A stretch of 64,000 nucleotides of DNA from Antedon mediterranea (lineage: Eukaryota; Echinodermata; Crinoidea; Comatulida; Antedonidae): contig NC_092679.1 in assembly GCF_964355755.1 (NCBI RefSeq), positions 15,180,932-15,244,931 on the forward strand, written 5' to 3'. Of the stretch, positions 21,181 through 34,300 are shown piece by piece. How positions within the stretch are numbered: position 1 is the first letter of the stretch; every line of letters starts with the position of its first letter. Both the position numbers and the translations under genes were made by a program. The notes below the pieces were generated by a model, which was given only the letters and a program-made list of their open reading frames with translations, was not told where the DNA came from and searched no databases.

Positions 21181-22694
21181 TATTAGTAGTTGGAGCTCTA
21201 TTATTTTCTCAATTGTCTTTATCCTCTTTGAAAATTATGGCAATTCAACCGTTGTTCTTTTTTCTGTTTATCTTAATTAACTTAATCAAATAGTTGGTCC
21301 AGACCATTTTAAAAATCATATTTCTGTTCTTTTTCTCTTTTGTAATATTTTAACTTATTAAATGTAGACAATGTATACAAAACATCATTAACATTTTTTT
21401 AATTACCATCATCACAATCATTGGAAAAAAAGTGTAGGCCCTTGATCTCTTCTAACCAAATTAGTGATAGATGTCCAACTTGTATTTATAGACCTATTAA
21501 GTCAATCAATTCAAAACCAACCCTCTCTTTTCCCGAATGTGCCAACGCCTTCTTGGAACAGCGTTTAATCGATATCCGTCTGAACAGTTACTATAGACTA
21601 TAAAAAGTCTGCTACCTTTTTTCGTTATGATATAATGATAGTTTGACAATTCCACTTATAAAAGTCACTCGAATTGCGTTTACTTTCACGCAAACGCGTC
21701 AACCCCAGTGCTTTTTAATATCGTTTCCGTTTCATATCAATTTAAATGAGTCACTTTTGTACTTCTGGCGCTAGTCGTAGGCTCTGCTTGATGCAGTAGG
21801 TGCAGACAACAGAAATCTATCAATTTTCAACACTGATCGTTCGATTGACTGTGTGAATCATTATCACTAGGCCTACTGATAATTTCCGTTGATACCAATC
21901 ACGAAAAAGATTGACACGTGTCAACATTATTGATGATTTGTGTGACCCGGATTATAAAAAAGAGACATTATGATTGCATACTTCGATCTGTCAACAAAAT
22001 GTCGTGGTCTATGATGGAGTGAGATTAAATTTTAGTTTTAGAGTTGTTCTGCTAGACCTGATGACATTTTTAGAATGTACGATAGATAGAAAGAAAGAAT
22101 TAAATGGAATGAAATTATAAATATTATACAAATAATTAATGTTTATGGGTTAATATTGAGGTGAATATTTTAACATTCTCAACCTTCAACGAATACAAAA
22201 TATTAACCATTTGTTTTTTTTTTAAACACAAATTAGGCTATATTTTATTAAATTAATCTGGAACTTCCATCTTTAATCAATGTCAAAGGTTAGGTGAAAG
22301 GCTAGGCCATTGAAAAGAGAACCGTTAGGATATTTACCGCGGAGTAGAACAGGGCATACACTACCGATTGGTTTTTGAACGCAAAGCCTCACATTGCACA
22401 GCATTCTAAAAAAAACCCCAAACCATTAACGAGCAATAAAACTAAATGACGTCATGTTATGGAATGAGGAGTCGCTTATCTTGAACGATAATCCAATATT
22501 TCGATAACTCCTTTATTAAATACATTACTTAATGTGATTCATATCTTTCTTAAACTGATTTTCTGTAGACCTAAACAGTAATTAATTTTATCAATGATAT
22601 AAATAATAGCGATCATCCGTGTATAAGAGTCCACATCAACAATTGCTCTTATGTCGCGTGCGGGGGTGAAGTGTTTGCAGATCGAAAGATCACT
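21181..22694. other. Non-coding DNA
   Basis: No gene, hairpin or repeat recognised besides TAGGCCTA near 21869. Confidence 0.4.
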
Positions 22695-22935
22695 AGGCCT
22701 AGGTAAACTAACCAATGTACAGGCTAGATATAGCTAGTAAAAGGCCTTGGTAAACTAACCAATGTACAGGCGATATATAGCTAGGAGGCCTAGGTAAACT
22801 AACCAATGTACAGGCGAGATTTAGCTAATAAAAGGCCTAGGTAAACTAACCAATGTAAAGGCGAGATTTAGCTAATAAAAGGCCTAGGTAAACTAACCAA
22901 TGTAAAGGCACGATATAGCTAACCTGGTAAACTAC
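22695..22935. repeat. Minisatellite, about 47 bp, five copies
   Basis: Units begin at 22695, 22742, 22786, 22833 and 22880 with AGGCCTAGGTAAACTAACC, then AATGTACAGGCGAGAT and a TAGCTAATAAA end; the last unit is partial. Each unit starts with the AGGCCTA element common across the window. Confidence 0.9.
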
Positions 22936-25450
22936 AACCAAAATACACGAGAGACATGAAAACACAACAAACACAAAACATTCAAATTTATTGTTCATTG
23001 CTAAAAAAAAATGATGAAGGTAATACTGGAGTTAACATAAAGAATATAAAATAATAGAGTTAAAAGAATACTCTGAATTTACAAAGATGTAACTGTGTTG
23101 ATTGTAAAGCCTGATTGGAAAAGAAATAAAAGAATTAAAGAAGCGTTTTGGTCTACATCAATCAAACCTCAAACGTCTTCCATAACCAATGATCCCTGAA
23201 GTAGATGGGCCTTGTCTTCCATTGCGAATAACTTTATCAAAAACATCATCAAACAAAATGGTCTGATTCATCATGAACAAATTTTGTTGTTTTTAAAACT
23301 GTATTAAAAGTTTGTTTTTAAGTTATAATTCAATTACTAAAACTTTCATTTGTTCTTATTTATCCATAGTATTTACAGAATTTCCAATAAATTAAAGGCG
23401 TTGTCATGTATAGACGCATCCACATTTATAGAATTCACAGAATACTCGCTATCTCGATGTATACACGATGGATATGAAAATACCCGGCTTTCGTTCGAAA
23501 TCCGCCAGAGATTTGGGGATTTAGGATCGGGTAATCCGGGGTAGCTAGTGTTGATGGACGTGTTAAGTGCGGTATTCCGGTGACTTTGACCAGTGTAAGG
23601 CTACCCAGACCACAAGAAGTGTTCAACCCAACTTTTAAACCGTCCTGTTTTTGTGGTGTGTAGGCATACGCATGCCTATTATATATACATACTTTGGAAA
23701 TATGTCAATTAATAACTCAAAGCTCGTCGAGAAAACCTTTGTTACAAATTTGTTTAAATTTTTTTAAACTGATCCGGCATTGGTTACCTAAGTAGATAAG
23801 ACAAGACAAGTGTAATAATAGAAAACTGCGTAGGCCTAATGCTAAAGCACGTACCAAAATGTTTGCACGCCGTCCTATAACATATACGATTAAGTTATGA
23901 AATGCCAACTTAAATAATGCTATAAGTAATTAAATAATGCTTTTCCTAAAAGGTTAATAGCCGACTGTACTCAATAGTGTTATTGTTTTTGAAGAAAATC
24001 ACGACTTTGACCATTGTTAACAATAGTAGGCCTAATATTATTTACTCGGCATATTAATCACAATCCCTCCATGAGTAATTACTAAGAATAATAGGCCTGA
24101 GCATATTTAGGCCTAGCTTCTCTTTCTCAAATAAAAAAAAGAATTGATGAGTCCATATAACGCTATATCTTTGAGCCAAAAGCTTAATTGAATGAAATAT
24201 ACCTTGAATAATTAAATAATAAACAGCAATTTACTACACATTACAAAATGAACGATGAATAACATATACTCTTTAATTAACCCCATACAAAAATTCAACT
24301 GGGGTCACCTTTACATTAAATAAAACTTACGACGCATTACCGATATTACGGTGATGATAGGGGTTTTAGCCAATATAATAGGTGATTATGCTATTGTAGA
24401 AGAATTAAAACGAGCGATGGGCGCAATCTTGAAGATTAACCAATCAACTCGTTTTAGAACTTCTTTATTTTGTATTCCTTTAATCTGATACCAAGATCAC
24501 GTAAAAAGCAAATCGGATCCTTTGAACTTTAAGTTACTGTTGAGAATAAGATTAACTGCAGCCGTCGAAAGTCAATAGTAGAATCAAACAGGTGTCGGAT
24601 TGTAAAAGATAAATATGGTTAAACCTCGAAATCTTTTGAGAAGTTGAAGATGGTAATTGAAGCGAAGCTTTTGTAACTATCAAAAGAAAAACACAATCAT
24701 TTCTTACCAAACAGCAATTCTTGAGAGCAGAAGAAAACCATGTGTTAACAAACAGCCAATCATAAGCTCAGAAGAATAAAACAATCATGTGTTGACAAAT
24801 AACCAATCAATATCGTTCAACTGACGATTAAGCAGAACAATCAAAATAATAAGACATTGCACATTTGTACAGTTTTCAATTAAGAAATTTATTGTTTAAA
24901 AGTGACACTTTGTGTTGGTAATTTACGATGTCAATAAAATACCGTTGTAGGCCTACACCAATTTCTAATTCTTCCACAGGCCTACAACAACGCAGACCGT
25001 TGGTTTACTCCAATATTTACTTCTCAAACTACAAATTTACATTTCTATATACAGATAGCTTAATGCCAACACGTATACCCGGACTTCGGTTTCAATATGT
25101 ACAATAATGTATTGCTGTAATCTTTATTTGCAAAATAATTTCTTGACATTATTTCATGAGAAATATTTAAAATATTACTAATACAATTAATATGTCATTA
25201 AATTAAAGTTTAAAATCCAAAATAAAGTAAATAATCATAATTTTAAAGTACTGTATAGGATTTAAACAATTAGGCCTATTAATTAAAATATTTAACGTTT
25301 ACAATTGTGAAAATAAGTAGTTTAGGCCAAATAAAAATGTTTAAAAAAACCGGAACAGCATTAAGGCTTTATAATAGAAACCACAGCCCGGATATATTAT
25401 TGTATTATTATATTAATTTATATGTCTATTTAGTAGGGCTATATGTTTTC
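22936..25450. other. Non-coding DNA
   Basis: No gene supported. Small overlapping frames at 23350-23626 on opposite strands have no family signature. Confidence 0.4.
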
Positions 25451-25802
25451 TTAAAGATGTATTGTCCCCCAAAATCATGAAAAATAAAGATTTTTAAAAT
25501 CGGACTTTGAATAGGCCATTTTGCAGTTTTAATGAAGTTGTTCACTTCCATAAGAAAAAAAACGGGGGAAAAAATTATTTCACCTATAAAAAGACAAAAT
25601 AAACAGTTAAATTACCCAAAAACTCATTGTCTTCCAGACAATTTGACCATTTTTTGCTTTAAATTACATTTTTCTCAGGTAAATAAATTTTTTTCAGACC
25701 CAATTTTTTGTGAGAGTGAATAACTATTATATGACATTAAAATAACATATTCAACAAAAAAATGTAAAAAAATATTTTTTTAGGGGGACAATATATCTTT
25801 AA
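25451..25802. mobile_element. MITE, about 350 bp, GTCCCCC ends
   Basis: Begins TTAAAGATGTATTGTCCCCC and ends in its inverse GGGGGACAATATATCTTTAA. The AT-rich interior contains TTTTGCAGTTTTAA, ATAAAAAGACAAA and TTTGCTTTAAATTACATTTT. Interior pieces recur near 1040-1250 and 56170-56332, so it is a dispersed family. Confidence 0.8.
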
Positions 25803-26848
25803 TATAGTTGTATGCACTATTGCTTACAAGAATAAGTCTATAGTATCTGATGGATATTTCGGACAGTTAAGAACAATCACAATTATTCAGACGAAGAACA
25901 ATTTGAAAGTGATTCAGCAAGGTGTGAGAATATAGATCATCCACAATAAATAATTTGTTCTTACTCTTGTATTAGGATTCCGTAAGAGGTTTTTCGACTT
26001 CCTTTTATTGTTACGATATATCATTGTGCAAAAAAAGCGATTTATATCATGATACAATTTACTTAAGCTCTTACTTAACTAATCAAAAGCGACGTACCAT
26101 CCAACAGTCAAATTACTTTTATTGGTAGGAACCAGGCATAGGCCTAAGTGTTCGTTAAGTTTAAGTATTAAATGTATTCATTATAATTATAGGAATAATG
26201 GATCATACATTAAATACGAATAATCACAACAATAACTGAATGACAGTGCTTATTAATGTTTGTCACTAAAACAGCAACAACAGTCAGACAGACTGTTTGA
26301 ATTCAGAATCGTTATATTGCAATGCTTGAAATTCGTATTAAACATGAGCCATAAGTAACTTTATCAATATAATACAGATTGTTATTAATATTCTTTATTC
26401 ATAACATAACAAGTGGCATCATGCATTACAAATAAAATCACCAAAAAAGTTTCCAATTATTAATTTCTCCGTATCATACTAGTTGTATTGCAAAACATTA
26501 TCAATTCGATTTTCTAATTAACAAATTAATTATAATGATAACCGTTTTAAAATAGAATTGTGAGTAATGAAGACCATAATTACGTCATCATCATTTTAGA
26601 AATACGTAGAATAAATCGGCCAAGGTTACTGACATTTTGTTACAAATAAAGACATGAAAACGTATAGAAAACAGAACAGTTTTTAGTCACTTTCTGTATG
26701 AAAATCAAAATTGATGTCTACCAAAATTCCTTTGTAGATTTACAAAGACGAATAAAGTTTCTTTCTGTGTTTGAATACTTGTAATTCTACTTTTCCCTGA
26801 TAAGAATTTTTCACCCGATTCTCAGTGCTGTTACTCCACATATACTCT
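25803..26848. other. Non-coding DNA
   Basis: Strongly AT-rich, nothing recognised. Confidence 0.4.
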
Positions 26849-27001
26849 CTATTTCCGAGGTATCATAGAAATATTTGGTAAAACAGCATCACATGTGCTG
26901 CCTGTATCATGTAAGGTTAGGTTAAGAATTAGGTTACTAGATACATGTGATACACATGTGATGTTGTATTACCAATTATTCCTATGATACTTCGGAAATA
27001 G
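26849..27001. mobile_element. MITE-like inverted repeat, about 50-bp arms
   Basis: CTATTTCCGAGGTATCATAG at 26849 is answered by the inverse CTATGATACTTCGGAAATAG ending at 27001. The arms continue through TTGGTA and CATCACATGTG with a few mismatches. The centre is about 50 bp of unique sequence. Confidence 0.75.
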
Positions 27002-27068
27002 ATACAGTACTGTAAATCGGCTGTAATTTCTACAGAAAACGGTTTGCAATAACAACAGTTAAACTAGA

Positions 27069-27164
27069 TACAGTAGAAGCCCTCCTTTGGGTGAATCTCC
27101 TGTCCAAGGGAACCCCCTAAGTTTGGGCTCCCAAGGTGTGACATTAATAAAGGCTCTACTGTAT
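27069..27164. mobile_element. Short inverted-repeat element, TACAGTAGAGCC family
   Basis: Left ATACAGTAGAAGCCCTCC and right AAAGGCTCTACTGTAT are inverse ends. The interior holds GGGAACCCCC and TTGGGCTCCCAAG. Related fragments carrying TAGTAGAGCCTTT, GTAGAACCTTT or AAAGGGACA occur near 28455-28590, 29969-30060, 32350-32520 and 34362-34480. Confidence 0.6.
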
Positions 27165-27744
27165 TTAATTTAATTTCATATGTATATAGGATACAATAAA
27201 TAACATGCTTTAACAACCAATTTTTGTTACTAAAGTAAAAAAAAAAACTGAATATGAAGTACATATTATAATGAAATATTTGTTTAATATTGCTGTTTTT
27301 GATTTACTACTTCTACGGTACTGATTTGCAATGTCACTCTGTAAATCCGAAAAACATTGGTAATTCAAAAACATAATTTGAATGACGTAATCAAATCGTA
27401 AATGATTAAAAGCGGACTCCCATCGTAGGATTCAAGTTATGTGGTTTTTCTTACTTTTTTCGTTCGATTTTTAAAATTTCGAAATGGTTAATTCAAATGT
27501 TCATATTATCATTGAATTAAGTTTTTTCAGGCAAGAACATTATTCGAATCGTTAACAAAATACAGGTATATGATTTTCATTACCAGAATAGGCCTACGGT
27601 ATGCAATCATTGTTCAGGTAATAGCATCTCAATTGTACTGCTGTTTTTGTTTTTATTATTATTAAATAGTATTATTATTATATTCTTCTTTTACATCACA
27701 ATGTTAATGGTTCATGAAGTGCCAGTCTCTATGCTTACACTGTT
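27165..27744. other. 3' flank and probable 3' UTR of nkx2.2
   Basis: Downstream of the stop codon on the minus strand. Reads AT-rich with no open frame. The first AATAAA-type signal is at 27652-27657. Confidence 0.5.
27652..27657 (-). promoter_or_regulatory. Candidate polyadenylation signal AATAAA
   Basis: On the minus strand AATAAA lies about 90 nt past the nkx2.2 stop codon. Chance occurrence is likely in such AT-rich DNA, and others exist farther on; the true 3' end needs transcript data. Confidence 0.35.
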
Positions 27745-28382
27745 TCACCATGGCCAGTGCTGTGCGTTGGCAGACGCAAACGAGCACGCACTATTAAACG
27801 AACCATTGAACGAGTTTGGATTACTGAAGCTTGTCGTATTAAAGTTGCTGGCGAAAGACGTGTAAGGTGTGGAATAAGCCGGGTAGTGCTGGATATGAGA
27901 CAGTGGAGGTGGCGGTGCTGATACCGCAGAATGCATGTCCTGGGCCTTCAGTTGGCAACTACCTATACCACCTAGGCCGGCACTTGTACAAGGTTTACCA
28001 TCCCGAACCAGAACAGGTACAGCGACTCGGCGTGGTGAGGGTAACGGGTTCATGTCTAGCCCTTTCTCTTGCCGTGAACGTTTCAACTTGTAACGATGAT
28101 TCTGAAACCAGATCTTGACTTGAGTTGGGGTTAATCGAATGATACTCGCTAAGTGCTCTCGTTCCGGTGCCGATAAATATCGTTGCTGACGGAATCGCCT
28201 TTCGAGTTCGTAAGTCTGAGCTTTTGAGAAAAGTACGCGTCGTTTCCTTTTCTTTTGTGATTCACCGGTTTGGTTCGAATCCGCTGTGGTGTCATTTTGA
28301 GACGGTGACGAGCAGTTATCGCTACAATCCGACTCGGCGTCTGATGTTTCGATTTGTGTTGTAGAATTTGTTTGTGCAATTG
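27745..28382 (-). CDS. nkx2.2: nkx2.2 coding exon 3 (homeodomain exon)
   Basis: Begins after acceptor TTGTTTTATTGCAG, two bases into a codon. It encodes a Ser/Thr/Asp-rich linker, the entire homeodomain, the NK2-specific domain and a Pro/Ser/Asn/Phe-rich tail up to TGA at 27747-27745. The intron position between the TN region and the homeodomain is the classic one for NK2 genes. Confidence 0.95.
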
Positions 28383-31300
28383 CTGCAATAAAACAAACGA
28401 GTATAATTTAGAAATAATAATAATCCTCACTGAAAAAGAAGTATTATTTTAAACTATAAGGACCCCAATTAAGTAGGTAAATAGAGGTTCCTAAATAAGA
28501 GGTGCTCCGATATTCAAACATATATTTGTTCTAGGGAAAGTGTCCCTTAAATAGAGGTGTTTCAAAAGAGGGGTTATATGGTAGTCAATGAACTGTTGCT
28601 GTGACTTTCAATATTAATTTGAAATAGTAAATACAGTTCATAAAAAAATATTTGAAAAAAAAAAGCGTTTGAGGTTGACCTTCACAAAAAAATATTAAAA
28701 ATGAAACATAGGCTTAGTTTATAAAACAATATTAAGCCGATATTCGACATTATACTCTCCGTTTCGAAACCAACAGTAGGCCCTAAAGTTCATTTAACTC
28801 CTGTGGGCCTAACGTTCTATAGAACATTAAGGGGTTACTCACCCCATGTACCTCATATAACCTTTAAATCAGAATTAGCAATACGTCAGTATTTTGTACT
28901 AATATTGGAATTACAGTATATAAAATGATACAAATAAGCCGTTTAAGTGTTGATATAATTGAACTGGTCGACTTTTTCGGTAAGATTTAAATACGTCGTG
29001 CCATATTTACTATTTTATTGAATTACAGTACAGTGGAATTCTGTTTTAAAATGTCATTTTAATAAAGAAGTCTACTGAATAGGAGTTAGTCGTACTCTCA
29101 ACACATATATGGTATATTGCCTCACGCTCTTTTCACGAGAATTGGTCCATGTAAAAGTGTGTATCCTGAATAGAGCTACGTCCATACTTGGAGATGGTGT
29201 CGTGTTGTTAAATAATGGCAAATCATATAAAGATTTGAACGGCGCCGTCTTCCGTTCCGTGAAACGAAACAAGTGTAAACATAGCTTTATGGTGTCCCAA
29301 AGAAAGGGATTCTACTATAATTGATTTCATTTATATACATTTTATATAAGAACCATGTTATTTTATTTGAAAACAATAGACAAATATTCTGAAATGAAAG
29401 CGTCAAATACGCAATGTTTTCGATCGATTTCCTTCAAGTTGTATATACACGTCCTTGTCCATTCAAACATGCAGTTGTAATTAAAACGTATTGAACACGC
29501 TACGTTATCAAATTAGGATGTACTCAAAATTAGAAAAACGTTTACTGTCAGTGATTCCTATTCTAATTAGGTAGAGTATTTTCCAATATTTTTTACGAAT
29601 TCGATTTTGAATAAATAATAGTAAAAGAATACTTCATTAGGTATCATAATACTGGTTATTAGTACTCTCGTTTTCTTATTGTTGTTATTAGAATATGGGA
29701 TTAGTCACAGATTACATAGTATTGAGTTTTTTGAAGGCGTGTGCTTGCAGTAGTATAACCAATTCGTTGTTTGTTAAGAGCAGTGGTGGCGCCCAGGAGG
29801 TGGGGGAAGAGGGGGAGCCATCCGCCGTCCGGGGAGAGCTGTTTGATTTGCGATGACCTAAGACCCAAAGTATTAATAAGAGCGTTCAAATGTCGTGCAT
29901 CGAAAAGTGTCAATTTTTTTTCTTTGTTTCATTCTGTAGGCCTATATTATTATATTTCATTTCAGAATATAGTAGAGCCTTTCCATTGGGACACTTTCAT
30001 GTGTAAAGAACGAGGAGGAAAAAAATACATTTTTGGCACCCTATTAAAGGTACACTTTGTTTGGTCCAAATACTGTTGTACTAACTAAATGTACCAGAGT
30101 CAACATTGAATTCCTGTTTAGAAATTACATTATTATGGGATACCTTCGGTCCCAACAACACTTAATACGGTACCTCCTGGCCGTAAGTTTTAAGCCCTGT
30201 CTACACTTTCAAACTTTATACGGCAAGAAGGGATGAGACCATTATATAGACACGATGATGTCATATCACTACCATATTTAGACACATAACTACCATATTT
30301 GGGCACATCACATTTGTTAGGGTAGATAGAGCTTAAAACAAACATTGCCTCGTCTCGTAATTTGAGTTTCTTTCTATCCCTTGCTATACTACGGTATATG
30401 TCATTGGTATTTTAAATAGTTTATACTAGGTTACTGACTTTTACTAAACGATAAAGTAAAGCCCGGTGGCTTATTTATTGAAAGTTTTGTCGGTCTATGT
30501 TTTTCTTATTAGCAAATTCAACGTGATTTTGATGTTTTATAGTTTACAAATCTGATTTAAATTTGTCCAAGAAGGAGTATGCAAAACTAAGACACGTTAT
30601 GCAATTCCCTATGGCAACACATGACATTGTATACTACCCTACTTTACCTCAAACAAGAACGAAAATAAAAGTTTCTAAAAGCAAATACAACCAAAACATT
30701 AATTCATGTAGTGTCAATTAACTAAAAGGGAAATCAATTTGTGCTTATTTGTTTGAAGTGGTGGGAAATGAATTTGATCAGATGCATACGTATTTGACAT
30801 AAACGCTACATTTTAGGATTGCTACGAAATTATAAGATTAATACTTCATTTTAAATGTTTATATTCGTCAGTATAAGGAAACACATAATGTGCTCGATTC
30901 TTAACTTTGAGATATACCTAAAGTATTGACCGAGAATTACAGTCGATCAATCTTAATTAACATTGATAGCGGGTTCACAAGAACGTTGAATGCGGCCGGC
31001 TCTGGAACTATCCACAAGCACTTGAAAGCAAAAGGACAGGGGAAATATAGATTTACCTGTCGCTAACATGAATCCAAATGCCCGTCATTCAATAAAAACA
31101 ACTAACATATAAAACTTCATTTATGTCCGAAGATGTCAAGGAGCACTAGATTTTCTTAAGTTACCGTCGCATCCTAAACCCTTCTCATTGTTTTTTTCAA
31201 GATTGTTTTAATTTTCTACACTTTCGATAGGATTATATAACGTCAGCATTATGTATCAAAGAAACGGTACTCAAATGCGAGTTTGATTCGAGTTGACTTC

Positions 31301-34300
31301 GTTCTTTGTCTTGGAGACAATTTTCAAGTGGTTAGTTTCCCCATGAGCTGGATTTCGTGATTTCTAGGCTATCCGCCTTATAACTTCATGACATGAGTTA
31401 GAGGGCGTCCGTGTTTGCTGGTGACTGGTGACATATCAGATGTCTTATTAACTAACATGACATTTAACAGGAATCTTAGGCCATAGTAAACCTAATATTA
31501 AACCTTACAATTCCAAGTAAGTTAGTATGAATAGCATATTATATGACTTCACTTTCTGAGTTTATCTGAGGCTCTTTTCAAAAGTTCGTACAATTACATA
31601 TTATTATATTGTTAATTTTCTGTGTAATTGTTTCTCTTCTTGTTTTTATTTGTATGATTTGTATATGGGTGTACTATCTGAAATAAAGACATGAATGAAC
31701 GAATGAATTAGGACTAAAGATAGATTTTCTTAGTGTCTATTCACACAGTTAATTTGATTTGATTGAATATTTTTCGTGAATTTTACACACCATAATTTAC
31801 TGTAGTGTACACAGTAAGTACTGAAATATTTCCCTTCGTTCGTTTTTATAGTTTGTATAGGTATTTATTATGACCATAATTTTATGGAAGGCCATCTTCG
31901 TAATAAAAGTAAACATAAACATAATAATACCATTAAAAGATAAGCTTTAGAAAGATAAGTTTCTATTCTAAATTTTGTTTTAATATTTAGCTAACTATCT
32001 TGACTGTTTGTCGACAGATCAAAGGTCAGAGAGATAAGCTACAAAAAAACGAATTCTATTCGACAGGGCCAAAAATGTTAATGTTTTCTTTCTATTTAGA
32101 GACTATATATGTGTATGGATACGTTTTATAAAGCAATGCCTAAATTAGATAGTAATTTATATCAAGAGGTTTAAAAACAAAACGATTTTATTTTATTTAG
32201 CCGAGAAATAATCAAAAGAAAAATGTGAGGCCTAGTATAAGGAACAGGTTGAAAAGTATAACATCGTTAACATTCAATTTGAAATACATATAGGCCTAGA
32301 AAATTGTTTCTTTTGATACGACAATTGTACCAGTATTAAATGAAATTAAATTCAGTAAACTCCTAATAGTGGGACACTTTAGGACCCACCAGACGTTGTT
32401 TTAAAACGCATTATTTCTCCTCATTCGTTTTACGGGGAAAGGGACCTCACATTTTAACACACTACTAGAGAACACGCCTTTTCAGAGAGACACCTATAAT
32501 ATTAAGGGGAAACTGTGTTGGGTCACACATCCTCTCCTCTAATCATAATTTTCTATAGTAGTAGGTAGGCTTTAAGCTAAATCGTATCGTTATGTCGAGA
32601 ATATTGTAAACAATAAGACAAAGAAACTAAGGAATTTGGCCTATACATTATTAAAATAAAGTAGGCCTATTGAGTAGCGATTTTGTGGTTATTGTGTCGT
32701 AATAGGCCTACAGACAAACAGTGATATAACCAAATGCACTTGATATTAAACTGTTGTTAAGCAGGTACTAAAATAAACTAAAGTTTACGTTGAGTATCTG
32801 AATTGGTGCTTAAAGCAACCACTCGTGCGCTCTTAGTGTTTGACTTGTTGAAAACATAAGAGGCTGCGGCTTGACTTGGTATTAAGTTAGTTGAGTAACA
32901 CGATAACTGGTCAAGTAGATGTATTAACAGTGCTTTTGGGTGTGATAAGTATAATTTAGGCTATAAGCACTACAATAGAGGGGCTTGTTTACATTTGGAG
33001 CATAATTCAATACTCGATATCCGTGTATAATTATATTAAGCAATACTTGAAAGGCGTTTAGGCGTACTAGAACTTGATAATTTGGCGCGAGACTTGCGTT
33101 TCCACTTAATAGTGCACTGGTTCGTAGGCCTAGCAGACCTACCTTAGTTCCTTTATCGTATTAAATACAGTCCGATAACGTGTCATTCAATGATCAATAG
33201 TTATATTGTACCTATTACTATCTTCTTTATTTAATAGTACTCACAATTATTATAATAATTGTAAACAATATTAAACAAAGAAACTAAGAAATTTGGCCTA
33301 TACATTATTAAAATAAAGTAGGCCTATTGAGTAGCGATTTATATAAATGTAAATATTTTAATATAGACCTATTAACTATAGTTAATATATTAAAATATTT
33401 ACATTATTAAATAATTTATAAAATAACATTGTGGAAAAAAAGTATAACAAAAAGTTTAATTAAAACAAAACGTTTGGTAGACCAAAAAATTTAAATTTAA
33501 AAAAACACTAAAACTAATAAACAATATAAATTATTTATAATTAACTAATTTATATAATGCAGATTATTAGATTATTATTAGCCTTAAACAATATTATCAG
33601 TTTAAAAAAAAGGAGCATAGCCTAAAACTAGAAAAAACATATCGCCTACATTTAAAAATAAAATAATTAATTATTGAATGTGAAATCAAACAATTAGACT
33701 TATATATAGCGCCTGTATCCATACTAATATATAACATATATAACACATAATTCTTGTTACTTTTCAAACTTCATTCTGACTGTACCTCACACTCTTAACG
33801 TTATGTTTACTCAGCTGCCGCCTCGTGTTTTTAATCTCTGATTAATCTACACTTTTTAAAATTATTAATTTGTAAACATTAATATAGATGTATTAACTAC
33901 TCTATTGTAGCTGTGGACCATTAGAATACATATACATGAAAGTATAGGCCTACCAAATAGGCCTATATTACTATGCAAAAAGCTAGGCCTAAATGATTGT
34001 GTAATAAACATTGTACTAGGGGAGAATAAAATCACACACTCTTCCCTATTGTAGCCACCCTAGTTGTAGGCTTATACATTAATGTTTTACAATACACATA
34101 CATTTTATAATTTAATGTTTCGTAGGCCTATTGGAGAATTTAAGTCATACACTGTAGGTTAAATAGTTTAATTGTTATTTTACAATACAAATGTGTATAA
34201 AATTAAATTATTTTCTGTTGGCCTATTCGCAGACGTACGCATGATATACAGTATAGAACTTCATTTTATTTTAGTTTATGGACAAACTATCTATTAAGAT

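Noticed and set aside
20918-21293. Overlapping frames on both strands, including a Lys/Arg-rich one
   Set aside because: Skewed composition of a polypyrimidine tract; no conserved features.
28149-28430. Minus- and plus-strand frames overlapping the homeodomain exon
   Set aside because: They are out of frame with the nkx2.2 coding sequence, whose homeodomain explains the region.
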